Shown: positions 1 to 5,421, counted from the first letter of the stretch. The stretch: DNA of 7,258 bases from Mycobacterium sp. (GCA_029256565.1 JAQSXQ010000077.1:1-7258), one strand, 5' to 3'. Translations and numbers: made by a program. The notes: generated by a model not told the origin, from the sequence alone.

Positions 1-384
1 GCTGGTGTCGATGGGCATGAACAGCTCGCCACAGTGCTGGGCGGTGAAGACGTTGGTGGTGTCGATGACGTCCCAGGTGACGTTGCCGGATTCCACCTGA
101 GACTTGATCTTGGTGCTTTCGGTGGGCCCGTCCTGCAGTATGCGCGCGCCGGATTCCTTGGCGAAGGGATCGATTGCGGCCTGCGTCTGCCCCTCCTGGA
201 AGATGCCGCCGTAGGACACGAAGGTCAGGGTCACGCCGTCGAGCGCGCCGGCTTTGACGGTGCCTGCCTGCGGCGGCCCGCTACCCAGGTCGACGTCGGC
301 ACTTGGAGCCGGCCCCGACGAACACGCCGCGGTGAGCAGCACGGCAGCCACGCCGCATCCGACGGCCTTGAGTGCAGTGGACAT
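1..384 (-). CDS. Extracellular solute-binding lipoprotein of an ABC transporter, PotD-like (partial: C-terminus outside window)
   Basis: The reading frame is open from an ATG at 382-384 to the left edge, giving the first 128 residues. The start is fixed by an AGGAGG-type Shine-Dalgarno (complement of 391-396) six bases upstream. Residues 1-20 form a lipoprotein signal peptide ending in a lipobox (L17-T-A-A-C21), so the mature protein should be lipidated at Cys21 and held outside the membrane. A Pro/Ser/Gly linker follows, then the first lobe of a periplasmic-binding-protein fold: VSYGGIFQEGQ near residues 56-66, PFAKESG at 73-79, and KIKSQVESGNVTWDVID at 92-108. These resemble the polyamine-type binding proteins (PotD/COG0687 and relatives) that deliver substrate to an ABC permease. 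Permease and ATPase genes would be expected further left. It lies 67 bases after the XRE-cupin gene on the same strand. The substrate cannot be read from this fragment; a polyamine, other amine or opine-like compound is inferred. Confidence 0.88.
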   Translation of the reverse strand, partial: MSTALKAVGCGVAAVLLTAACSSGPAPSADVDLGSGPPQAGTVKAGALDGVTLTFVSYGGIFQEGQTQAAIDPFAKESGARILQDGPTESTKIKSQVESGNVTWDVIDTTNVFTAQHCGELFMPIDTS

Positions 385-390
385 GTGAAC

Positions 391-396
391 TCCTCC
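391..396 (-). promoter_or_regulatory. Shine-Dalgarno of the binding-protein gene
   Basis: The complement reads GGAGGA within CAGGAGGAGTTCACATG, six bases before the ATG. It is a near-consensus site and decides the start of the partial lipoprotein gene. Confidence 0.8.
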
Positions 397-411
397 TGTG
401 AGACGTGACTG

Positions 412-417
412 GTTATA
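412..417 (-). promoter_or_regulatory. Possible -10 element for the binding-protein gene
   Basis: The minus strand reads TATAAC about 28 bases before the start codon, in the gap after the XRE-cupin stop. It sits in the loop of a small inverted repeat (GACT-N7-AGTC, 407-421). No convincing -35 is seen. The binding-protein gene may therefore have its own promoter or be read through from the regulator gene. Confidence 0.3.
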
Positions 418-451
418 AGTCGTTGTGAGTGTGATCATTTCGATCCCGCTC

Positions 452-1039
452 TCATGCGGTCGGGGGGCTGACGATCCATAGCAACTCGGCGGACGAGTCG
501 CTCAGGTTGTGCACGGTGTGCGGAATGGACGTCCGATACTCCGCGGAGTCGCCGGCGTCGAGTTGGTGCTTCTTGCCGTCGAGTTCGAGTACCAGGCTGC
601 CCTTGACGACGATCAGCACTTCCTGGGCGTCGCCGTGCACGTATGCCTCGCCCGCCGAGCCGCCCGGGGCGAACTCGGCGGAGTAGACCTCGAGGTTCAT
701 CAGGGGCTTCTGCGACAACAGGTATTTGGCGCTGAGGTCGTCGACGTGGATCTCCGGCCGATCGGCCTTGCGCAGGATCCTCGCACCGTTGACGTGATGG
801 TCGCCGAACAGGTCGGGGAGCTTGACGCCGAGTTCTTCGGCCAGGCGTCGCAGGGTGCCGACGCTGGCGTTGACCTGCCCGCGTTCCAGTTCGCTGAGGA
901 ACCCCGCCGAGATCTTGGCGCGGCTGGCGAGTTCACGCAGGCTCAGTTTCCGCATGTTGCGGTATCCGCGTATGCGGCTGCCCATTTCGGTCTCGGTGTC
1001 CGACGACGGGGAGCCGGGGCCGTCGTCAGGCAGAGCCAC
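452..1039 (-). CDS. XRE-family transcriptional regulator with C-terminal cupin sensor domain
   Basis: This is a 195-residue two-domain regulator. Residues 22-77 form a helix-turn-helix of the XRE/Cro-cI type (RIRGYRNMRKLSLRELASR, then ISAGFLSELERGQVNAS and LRRLAEELGV). Residues about 115-190 form a small beta-barrel cupin (HGDAQEVLIVVKGSLVLEL, then GDSAEYRTSIPHTVHN) with candidate ligand or metal residues H135, E140, H174 and H177. Proteins of this layout (the PuuR/SutR type) usually repress genes for use of amines, amino acids or sulfur compounds, and the cupin binds the inducer. The GTG start at 1037-1039 is the first possible one, because an in-frame TGA lies at 1046-1048. Its Shine-Dalgarno is weak: AGGAG is 15 bases away and GGA is closer. 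An in-frame ATG at residue 19 is an alternative start. It is divergent from the cupin and oxidoreductase genes, with paired dyads between them, so it probably regulates both sides and itself. Confidence 0.92.
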   Translation of the reverse strand: MALPDDGPGSPSSDTETEMGSRIRGYRNMRKLSLRELASRAKISAGFLSELERGQVNASVGTLRRLAEELGVKLPDLFGDHHVNGARILRKADRPEIHVDDLSAKYLLSQKPLMNLEVYSAEFAPGGSAGEAYVHGDAQEVLIVVKGSLVLELDGKKHQLDAGDSAEYRTSIPHTVHNLSDSSAELLWIVSPPTA

Positions 1040-1065
1040 GAACGATCATCCATTCTCCTACGTCA

Positions 1066-1101
1066 GAACCAATAGTTCGGTAACGGCGAACAAAATGTTC
1101 G
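1066..1101. promoter_or_regulatory. Candidate operator: two GAAC-N5-GTTC dyads 22 bp apart
   Basis: GAAC at 1066-1069 pairs with GTTC at 1075-1078, and GAAC at 1088-1091 pairs with GTTC at 1097-1100. Both have a 5-bp spacer. The second is extended to a perfect arm pair CGAACA-AAA-TGTTCG (1087-1101). The centres (1072 and 1094) are 22 bp apart, about two helical turns, which fits two dimers on one DNA face. The site lies 27 to 62 bases upstream of the XRE-cupin start and on the upstream side of the divergent operon. Assignment to the XRE-cupin protein is an inference from position and symmetry. Confidence 0.6.
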
Positions 1102-1116
1102 GTGGTGTGTGACACT

Positions 1117-1167
1117 ATGCCTGCCACCAAGCCGCGGCAACCGGAATCGCGAAAATCGCTCTCGTGA
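1117..1167 (+). other. Tiny leader ORF 1 (16 codons)
   Basis: ATG at 1117-1119 opens a 16-codon frame (MPATKPRQPESRKSLS) ending with TGA at 1165-1167. That TGA overlaps a GTG (1164-1166) opening the next small frame. It lies in the leader between the operator and the cupin gene. There is no clear Shine-Dalgarno. It could be a translated leader or a chance frame. Confidence 0.2.
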
Positions 1168-1232
1168 ACACGAAGATGCTCCGATTCCTGGCCGTGCTTG
1201 GGTGTTCGACGATCCTGGGAAGGCCGACATGA
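1164..1232 (+). other. Tiny leader ORF 2 (22 codons), ATGA-overlapping the cupin start
   Basis: GTG at 1164-1166, or an internal ATG at 1176-1178, opens a frame ending with TGA at 1230-1232. The stop overlaps the cupin ATG (1229-1231) as ATGA, the usual arrangement for translational coupling. The short peptide is hydrophobic in its middle (MLRFLAVLGCSTIL from the internal ATG). The upstream initiation signal is weak, so translation is uncertain. Confidence 0.25.
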
Positions 1233-1576
1233 GCGCACTGATCCATCTGCCCCATCGCACCGTCACCGGTGACCTCGAGCCCGCCGGCCGTCGCGTCGGC
1301 GCTGACAGCGGTGACCCTCGACTCAAGACCTTGGCTGCCGACTCGGGGACCGAGGCGCAGGTCGGCGTTTGGGAGTGCGAGCCCGGTGGCTGGCCCGTCG
1401 TCGATCGACCGGACACCGAGACCTGCTACATCGTCTCGGGCCGCGCGAAGATCACCGACGACCAGACCGGTCGGGTATTCGAAGTGGAGGCAGGCGACTT
1501 CGTCGTCCTCCCACCTGGGTGGACCGGTCGATGGGACGTGGTCGAGACGCTCCGCAAGGTGTACACCATCTTCTGA
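1229..1576 (+). CDS. Small single-domain cupin protein (Cupin_3 / EutQ-like fold)
   Basis: This is a 115-residue protein. The ATG at 1229 is chosen because GGGAAGG (1217-1223) stands five bases before it. A longer in-frame version from GTG 1109 exists, but its extra 40 residues are low-complexity and unlike the family. The cupin motifs are ETCYIVSGRAKITD (64-77) and FEVEAGDFVVLPPGWTGRWD (84-103), with the WECEPGGWPV strand (48-57) before them. This is the layout of the Cupin_3 family, which includes EutQ and ureidoglycine-aminohydrolase-like proteins. Histidine metal ligands of classical cupins are not evident, so it may bind a small molecule rather than catalyse an oxygenation. It is followed after 32 bases by the FAD oxidoreductase gene, probably in one operon. 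It may handle the same substrate or product; its exact function is unknown. Confidence 0.85.
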   Translation: MSALIHLPHRTVTGDLEPAGRRVGADSGDPRLKTLAADSGTEAQVGVWECEPGGWPVVDRPDTETCYIVSGRAKITDDQTGRVFEVEAGDFVVLPPGWTGRWDVVETLRKVYTIF

Positions 1577-1608
1577 ACGTCCGGATCATCTGGCGGAGAG
1601 AGGCATTC

Positions 1609-2778
1609 GTGAAGAGCATCGTCATCGGCGCAGGCGCGTGGGGTCTGCCTACGGCGGCCGAGTTGGCCAGTCGAGGCCACGACGTTCGGCTGGTCGACCG
1701 CTACGGGGTAGGCAATCCCCTCTCGTCGTCCTACGGCCCGACCCGGATGTGGCGTCTGGCCGACCCGGACCCATCGCGGTCGCGGCTGGGGCTGCGTGCG
1801 TTGGCTGCCATGAAGCGGCTGGAAGAGCGGACCGGGGCCACCGTCCACGAGGTGCGGGGTCTGCTGTGGCGGGACCCGCCGTCCAACGACGCTCTCGCGG
1901 CGACGTGCGCCGGGCTCGGCATCGACCACGAATGGGTGACTGCGGCCGAGGTGAGCGACCGCCTACCAGGCTTGCGCGACGACGGCCGCGACGCGGTGTG
2001 GCTCCCGGACGCCGGGATCGTCCTGGCCGAGCGGTCGCTCCGGGCGCAGTTCGAGCGATTCACCGGCGCCGGTGGCCGCTTCGGCCACGCCCGCAGCGTC
2101 GTCGAGATCGACGAGCGCCCGAACGGGCTGACGGTGACGTATTCGGATACGACGCAAGAAGATGCGGACGTGGTGGTGATCGCCGCCGGCCCGGAGTCGT
2201 CGACGTTCCTGCGGATGTTGGGCATCGACGTGCCGCTCTATCCGTACCTCGAGCAGGTGGTGCACTTCGGCGACCGCGACAGCGTGGCGCACACCGACGC
2301 GTTCCCGTGCTTGTTCGACGGCGAGCCCGAGGACCGCGCGGGCCGGATCTACGCGATGCCGACGCCCGGGTTGGGTTACAAGGTGGGTCTTGATCTGCCC
2401 ATTGGCGATTACCAGGCGGGCAACCCCGATCGCACGCCGAGCACCGCTCGCACCGAGGTGCTGCGTCAACGCATCGAGCGTGACTTCGCCGCGATACCGG
2501 CGAAGATCGTCGACGCGCAGGTGTGCTGCTGGACCGACACACCCGACGGCCAGTTCATCCTGGATGCGCTGCCCAGTGGAATCGTCCTCGGCTGCGGGTG
2601 CATCGGTGAGGGATTCAAGTACTCCGCGCTGATGGGCGAGATCTTGGCCGACTTCGCAGAGGGACGACCCCAGGACGATGACGTGAAGGCCTGCAGCGTG
2701 GCGCGTTTCGAGGGACGTGCCCTCCTCGATCGATCGGGGCCGACCCCCGTCGGCTCACTCACGCGAGGCGCGCCCTAG
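1609..2778 (+). CDS. FAD-dependent amine oxidoreductase of the DAO / monomeric sarcosine oxidase family
   Basis: This is a 389-residue flavoenzyme, the usual length of monomeric sarcosine oxidase and N-methyltryptophan oxidase (SoxA/SolA). The GTG start at 1609 places the dinucleotide-binding motif GAGAWG at residues 7-12 and an acidic residue, D30, at the end of the second strand; GGAGAGAGG lies just upstream. SSSYGPTRMWR (39-49) aligns with the family's flavin and substrate-binding loop, keeping R46 and R49. GLGYKVGLD holds K258, aligned with the oxygen-activating Lys265 of sarcosine oxidase, but the family's His269 is Asp262 here. CCWTDTPDGQFILD begins at C306, aligned with the cysteine that covalently holds FAD, and GEGFKYSALMGEILADF is the C-terminal flavin-binding segment. 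The expected reaction is oxidation of a secondary or primary amine to an imine, giving H2O2 and then aldehyde plus amine. The substrate is unknown. Alignment positions for the reference enzyme are from memory. Confidence 0.9.
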   Translation: MKSIVIGAGAWGLPTAAELASRGHDVRLVDRYGVGNPLSSSYGPTRMWRLADPDPSRSRLGLRALAAMKRLEERTGATVHEVRGLLWRDPPSNDALAATCAGLGIDHEWVTAAEVSDRLPGLRDDGRDAVWLPDAGIVLAERSLRAQFERFTGAGGRFGHARSVVEIDERPNGLTVTYSDTTQEDADVVVIAAGPESSTFLRMLGIDVPLYPYLEQVVHFGDRDSVAHTDAFPCLFDGEPEDRAGRIYAMPTPGLGYKVGLDLPIGDYQAGNPDRTPSTARTEVLRQRIERDFAAIPAKIVDAQVCCWTDTPDGQFILDALPSGIVLGCGCIGEGFKYSALMGEILADFAEGRPQDDDVKACSVARFEGRALLDRSGPTPVGSLTRGAP

Positions 2779-2796
2779 CGATCTGTTCACGTTTCA

Positions 2797-2814
2797 GTTC
2801 CCTAGGCTGGGAAC
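2797..2814 (+). terminator. Hairpin after the oxidoreductase gene
   Basis: GTTCCC (2797-2802) and GGGAAC (2809-2814) form a perfect 6-bp stem with a 6-base loop, 18 bases after the oxidoreductase stop. There is no U-tract, as is common in actinomycetes. It could end the operon or be a regulatory dyad for the next small gene. Confidence 0.35.
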
Positions 2815-2816
2815 AC

Positions 2817-2830
2817 TGCCATGCATGGCA
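2817..2830. repeat. 14-bp perfect palindrome over a start codon
   Basis: TGCCATGCATGGCA is perfectly self-complementary and contains the proposed ATG (2825-2827) of the following small acidic ORF plus another ATG at 2821. It lies two bases after the hairpin at 2797-2814. Confidence 0.6.
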
Positions 2831-2974
2831 AACTCAGACCCCCTGCTTCCGTCATCCGGTGACCCGGATGACACCGACCAGAGCCTCGAAGACGTGGTCG
2901 GCGACGAACGGCCACCCTTCCGGACCCCCACGCCAGGTGACAGTCTCTCGCCAGAGGACCTGCGAGCCGATTAA
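2825..2974 (+). CDS. Possible small acidic protein (49 aa), unknown function
   Basis: From the ATG at 2825 the frame encodes a 49-residue protein rich in Asp, Glu, Pro and Ser (MANSDPLLPSSGDPDD at the start, FRTPTPGDSLSPEDLRAD at the end). It has no hydrophobic segment or recognisable domain and is probably disordered. Third positions are moderately G/C rich, which supports coding only weakly. No Shine-Dalgarno is evident. A TAGGCT hexamer at 2803-2808 could be a -10 giving a very short leader. The frame continues upstream into the 3' end of the oxidoreductase gene, but that extension would overlap real coding sequence. Its start resembles that of the small acidic protein at 5563-5703 (DPxLP after three residues). 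It may be non-coding. Confidence 0.4.
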   Translation: MANSDPLLPSSGDPDDTDQSLEDVVGDERPPFRTPTPGDSLSPEDLRAD

Positions 2975-3001
2975 TGGCAAGCCGCCGTCGCCCGCCGGAA
3001 A

Positions 3002-3007
3002 TAGTGT
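3002..3007 (+). promoter_or_regulatory. -10 element of a leaderless-type promoter
   Basis: TAGTGT fits the actinobacterial TANNNT -10 pattern and ends six bases before the ATG at 3014, where transcription would start at or next to the start codon. No Shine-Dalgarno precedes that ATG. Together these suggest leaderless translation of the 118-residue protein. Confidence 0.5.
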
Positions 3008-3013
3008 GGGCGC

Positions 3014-3370
3014 ATGCACGAACTGGCATCGCGTCGACGCAACCAGCCCGCGCCACCAGCGGTGCTGTTCGATGACATCTGCGACCCACACCGGCAACCG
3101 GTGCGCCCGTGGCTCCACCTGCAGGACGACGAAATCGCGCCCTCCGTCGTCGAAGCCGAACGGCCCAATTTCGTGGTGTGGTCGTCGATCTGGCTCAAGC
3201 GCCCCGATGCATTGGTTCGCTTCGACCTAGTCGCGGCGAAGGGCGGAACGGATCTCACCTGGTCCCTCTACGCCGACGACCCGCCGCCGGACGAGCGCCT
3301 CACCAAGCACATGTGCCAACGCATCGGCGAGCTGGTGAACGGAAATCTGCGGTACACGTACGGTCAGTGA
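3014..3370 (+). CDS. Conserved-looking hypothetical protein, 118 aa, possibly SRPBCC-like
   Basis: This is a 118-residue soluble protein with no signal peptide or membrane segment. The N-terminal third is polar (residues 1-30, with LFDDICDPHRQPVRPWL at 18-34). The rest has alternating strands (FVVWSSIWLKRPDALVRFDL, then GGTDLTWSLYADDPP) followed by a C-terminal helix (MCQRIGELVNGNLRYTYGQ). Strand repeats followed by a long C-terminal helix suggest a shortened SRPBCC/START-like helix-grip fold, a tentative fold guess rather than a recognised family. The start at ATG 3014 is supported by a TAGTGT -10 six bases upstream. The gene faces the SRPBCC gene at 3380-3871 tail to tail, with overlapping hairpins between. 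Its function is unknown. Confidence 0.75.
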   Translation: MHELASRRRNQPAPPAVLFDDICDPHRQPVRPWLHLQDDEIAPSVVEAERPNFVVWSSIWLKRPDALVRFDLVAAKGGTDLTWSLYADDPPPDERLTKHMCQRIGELVNGNLRYTYGQ

Positions 3371-3390
3371 CCCTGACCGTCAGGCGGTCA
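3361..3390. terminator. Overlapping alternative hairpins between convergent genes
   Basis: CGGTCAG (3361-3367) pairs with CTGACCG (3373-3379) around a 5-base loop holding the stop codon of the upstream gene. TGACCG (3374-3379) can instead pair with CGGTCA (3385-3390). The two stems share one arm and exclude each other. The position between two converging genes fits a bidirectional terminator. No U-tract is present on either side. Confidence 0.5.
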
Positions 3391-3867
3391 CGGCACCTTC
3401 GGCGAGTTCGGCGAGCGCCTGGGTGACCGCACCCCATCCGTCGAAGAAGCCGAGTTCCTCGTGCCGATCCCGGACAGCCGGGTCGCCGTGGCGCACGACC
3501 GCCCGGTACAGGGTGCCGTCTGGGTGGTCGTCGAACGTGATCTCGGCGGTCATGGACACCGGCTGCGGTGTGGCCGGTCGCCACGCACTGTCGACCGCGT
3601 TGGTGAACACGAGGCGGGAGCCTTCTTCCGCGACGAGGAACACGGAGTCCGTGTGCGGGACGAACCGGTCCCCGTCGTCGCTCATTCGAGTGACGAAGGC
3701 TCCGCCGGGGCGGATTTGAAGTCGATCGACCCGCGTGAGGGTCGGGGCGGGCGTCCACCACCGGGCCAGCAGGTCCGGGTCCGTCCATGCTCGCCAAACC
3801 GCCTGTCGGGGAGCGTGAATCACCCGTTCGATGACCAGGTCGAGTGTGGGGTCGATGGTATTCGTGC

Positions 3868-3871
<4 letters not shown>
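3380..3871 (-). CDS. SRPBCC-family protein, AHSA1 (Activator of Hsp90 ATPase homologue 1-like) type
   Basis: This is a 163-residue single-domain helix-grip protein of usual family length. Hallmarks are the opening LVIERVIHAPRQAVWRAWTD (12-31), LLARWWTPAP (34-43), GGAFVTRM (56-63), the strands VFLVAEEGSRLVFTN (77-91) and MTAEITFDDHPDGTLY (107-122), and the closing helix GFFDGWGAVTQALAELAEG (141-159). The fold makes a deep hydrophobic pocket. Bacterial members are mostly of unknown function, with ligand binding or stress roles proposed. The ATG at 3869-3871 overlaps the TGA of the upstream arsR-type gene as ATGA, and a GAGGAG ribosome site lies inside the 3' end of that gene. The two are therefore translationally coupled. 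ArsR-SRPBCC pairs of this kind are widespread in actinomycetes. The repressor probably controls this gene through the operators at 4226-4277. Confidence 0.93.
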
Positions 3872-4225
<354 letters not shown>

Positions 4226-4233
<8 letters not shown>

Positions 4234-4284
4234 GAGGCTAAGTGTTGCACCGCAGCATTGGTTAGCGCAAGGGCTAAGTGTTGC
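4226..4284. promoter_or_regulatory. Candidate ArsR operator: two TTAGC-N6-GCTAA dyads 36 bp apart
   Basis: TTAGC-N6-GCTAA occurs at 4226-4241 and again at 4262-4277. Each is followed by the same GTGTTGC, giving a 23-bp repeat (4226-4248 and 4262-4284) that differs only in the spacer. The first dyad contains the start codon of the arsR-type gene in its spacer. The second sits 39 bases before the ATG of the divergent SUKH gene. Dyad symmetry, duplication and position suggest binding by the ArsR-family protein, with autorepression and possible control of the SUKH gene. Confidence 0.65.
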
Positions 4285-4316
4285 TCGGCCGGGTGGAAGT
4301 GCGCGACGGTGGTGCC

Positions 4317-4841
4317 ATGAAGCCCGTGCATTTCGAGGACGTCGACCTCGACGGCCTATTCGATGCCGGCCAGGAAGCCGGGTACACCGAGCCGCCACCG
4401 AGCGATGAGCTGATCGACTCGATCGAGGCAGAACTGGGGTACATGCTGCCAAGCGCCTACGTCGAACTCGCGCGTTACCGCAATGGTGGTGGGCTGCACC
4501 GCGCGGCGTTTCCCATGAGCCAGCCGACCAGCTGGGCGGACGACCACATAATGGTCACCGGCATCTACGCCATCGGCCGCACCGCGCCTTACTCGCTGTG
4601 CGGAGAACTCGGAACCACGTTCATGCGGGACGAATGGGGCTACCCGGCGCTCGGGGTCGGAATTGCCGATACGCCGTCGGCGGGCCACGAGCAGATCATG
4701 CTCGACTATCGCGAGTGCGGCCCCACGGGCGAGCCTCGAGTGGTACACGTCGACCAAGAAGACGACTATCGGATCACTCCTGTCGCAGTAGATTTCGCGA
4801 GTTTCATTCGTGGGCTCGTCGATCCCGACGAATTCGACTGA
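4317..4841 (+). CDS. SMI1/KNR4 (SUKH-superfamily) protein
   Basis: This is a 174-residue soluble protein from the ATG at 4317; a GTG at 4278 would add 13 residues and has AAGGG just before it, so the start is not certain. The SUKH signature is visible: DELIDSIEAELGYMLPSAYV (30-49), RYRNGGG (53-59), then a beta-rich region with WGYPALGVGIADTPSAGHEQ (107-126), IMLDYRE (127-133), a conserved-type GEPRVVHVDQEDDY stretch (138-151) and a final helix FASFIRGLV (160-168). SUKH proteins are best known as immunity proteins against polymorphic toxins, though many actinobacterial copies stand alone and have unknown roles. No toxin, secretion or RHS-like gene is beside it here, so an orphan immunity or housekeeping role is equally possible. 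It is divergent from the ArsR-SRPBCC pair and could share its operators. Confidence 0.85.
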   Translation: MKPVHFEDVDLDGLFDAGQEAGYTEPPPSDELIDSIEAELGYMLPSAYVELARYRNGGGLHRAAFPMSQPTSWADDHIMVTGIYAIGRTAPYSLCGELGTTFMRDEWGYPALGVGIADTPSAGHEQIMLDYRECGPTGEPRVVHVDQEDDYRITPVAVDFASFIRGLVDPDEFD

Positions 4842-5058
4842 AACCGGGAGAATCGCCGACGGCGCGCGATGAAAGATATCCGGCGGCTTTCCGGATCCAC
4901 TTCCGCAACGTCTATTCGGTGACGAAACAACGACGGTATCTGCACCGCCATTCGCTTAGCGCGGCTACGCATGATCCGCCAACATGCCCAGGTGTACGAC
5001 TTGAGCGGTTTATACCGGTAGAGTTTCCCGCTTGGGGGCGGGCGCGGAAAGGAAAGAA
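4842..5058. other. Intergenic region (217 bp) between the SUKH and lsr2-type genes
   Basis: No gene is supported here. A weak hairpin, ATCCGG (4878-4883) with CCGGAT (4891-4896), lies 37 bases after the SUKH stop and could be a terminator. The region is less G/C rich than its surroundings and carries the lsr2-type promoter near its right end. The AT-richer composition would suit binding and autoregulation by the Lsr2-type protein, an inference. Confidence 0.5.
5019..5024 (+). promoter_or_regulatory. -10 element for the lsr2-type gene
   Basis: TAGAGT matches the TANNNT pattern and would start transcription near 5031, giving a leader of about 28 bases holding the Shine-Dalgarno GGAAAGGAAAG. 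TTGAGC at 5001-5006 looks like a -35 but is only 12 bases away, so it is probably not one. The octamer TAGAGTTT recurs before the sugar transferase gene (complement of 7235-7242). Confidence 0.45.
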
Positions 5059-5421
5059 ATGGCAGAACGCGTTATCCGCCAAGTCGTGGATGATATTGAC
5101 GGAACCGACATCACTGATGGCGGCGGCGAAACCGTGGAGTTCTCGGTTAGAGGTGTTGCATACCGAATCGATCTCTCCGCACAGAACCTGGCGAAGTTCG
5201 ACAAGGCATTGACGCCGTATGTCAAAGCCGCAGAGAAGGTTTCCGGCGAGGAGCGGCCACGCAAGGCCAGCCGGAGGCGTAAGGGTGGCGGCAAGACGCA
5301 GTCGAGGACGCCACTGTCTTCCATCCGGGCATGGGCGAATGAGAACGGCTACACCGTGAGTACACGCGGCCGGATTCCCGCCGAAGTCGTCGAGGCGTAT
5401 GAGGCGGCGGAAAAGGGTTGA
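5059..5421 (+). CDS. lsr2: Lsr2-family nucleoid-associated DNA-bridging protein
   Basis: This is a 120-residue protein, close to the 112 of M. tuberculosis Lsr2. The ATG at 5059 is preceded by AAGGAAAG. The N-terminal dimerisation domain (about 1-62) shows VIRQVVDDIDG, ETVEFSVRGVAYRIDLS and NLAKFDKALTPYVKAA. A basic linker follows (RPRKASRRRKGGGK, 66-79). The C-terminal DNA-binding domain (about 84-118) has IRAWANENGYTVSTRGRIP, with the AT-hook-like R103-G104-R105 that inserts into the minor groove of AT-rich DNA. Lsr2 proteins are H-NS-like silencers of horizontally acquired and cell-surface genes. The neighbours are not the clpC/lysS surroundings of the main mycobacterial lsr2, so this may be a second, accessory copy. 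The acidic 46-residue protein gene downstream and the sugar transferase may be among its targets, an inference. Confidence 0.95.
   Translation: MAERVIRQVVDDIDGTDITDGGGETVEFSVRGVAYRIDLSAQNLAKFDKALTPYVKAAEKVSGEERPRKASRRRKGGGKTQSRTPLSSIRAWANENGYTVSTRGRIPAEVVEAYEAAEKG

Noticed and set aside
34..408. Plus-strand open frame opposite the binding-protein gene
   Set aside because: The minus strand shows a lipobox, a ribosome site and solute-binding motifs; the plus frame has none.
1109..1228. N-terminal extension of the cupin protein from GTG 1109
   Set aside because: The extra 40 residues are Arg/Asn/Pro-rich without cupin features, no ribosome site precedes the GTG, and a good one precedes ATG 1229.
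1269..2393. Long plus-strand open frame (374 codons) across the cupin and oxidoreductase genes
   Set aside because: The product is Arg/Pro-rich and typical of an off-frame reading of G/C-rich coding DNA. The real frames show clear cupin and FAD-binding motifs.
2809..2814. GGGAAC as an ECF-sigma -35 element for the small acidic ORF
   Set aside because: No matching GTT-type -10 lies 16 to 18 bases downstream, and the hexamer is explained as one arm of a hairpin.
4234..4452. Upstream extension of the ArsR protein
   Set aside because: It would run through both operator dyads and antisense to the SUKH gene, with low-complexity Arg/Ala/Cys sequence. The ATG at 4233 gives the usual family start.
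4956..4968. TTAGC-GCG-GCTAC before the lsr2-type gene as a third ArsR operator
   Set aside because: The spacer is 3 bp rather than 6, the last arm base differs, and the GTGTTGC flank is absent.
5001..5024. TTGAGC / TAGAGT as a paired -35/-10 promoter
   Set aside because: The spacer is only 12 bases, too short for a primary sigma promoter; only the -10 was kept.
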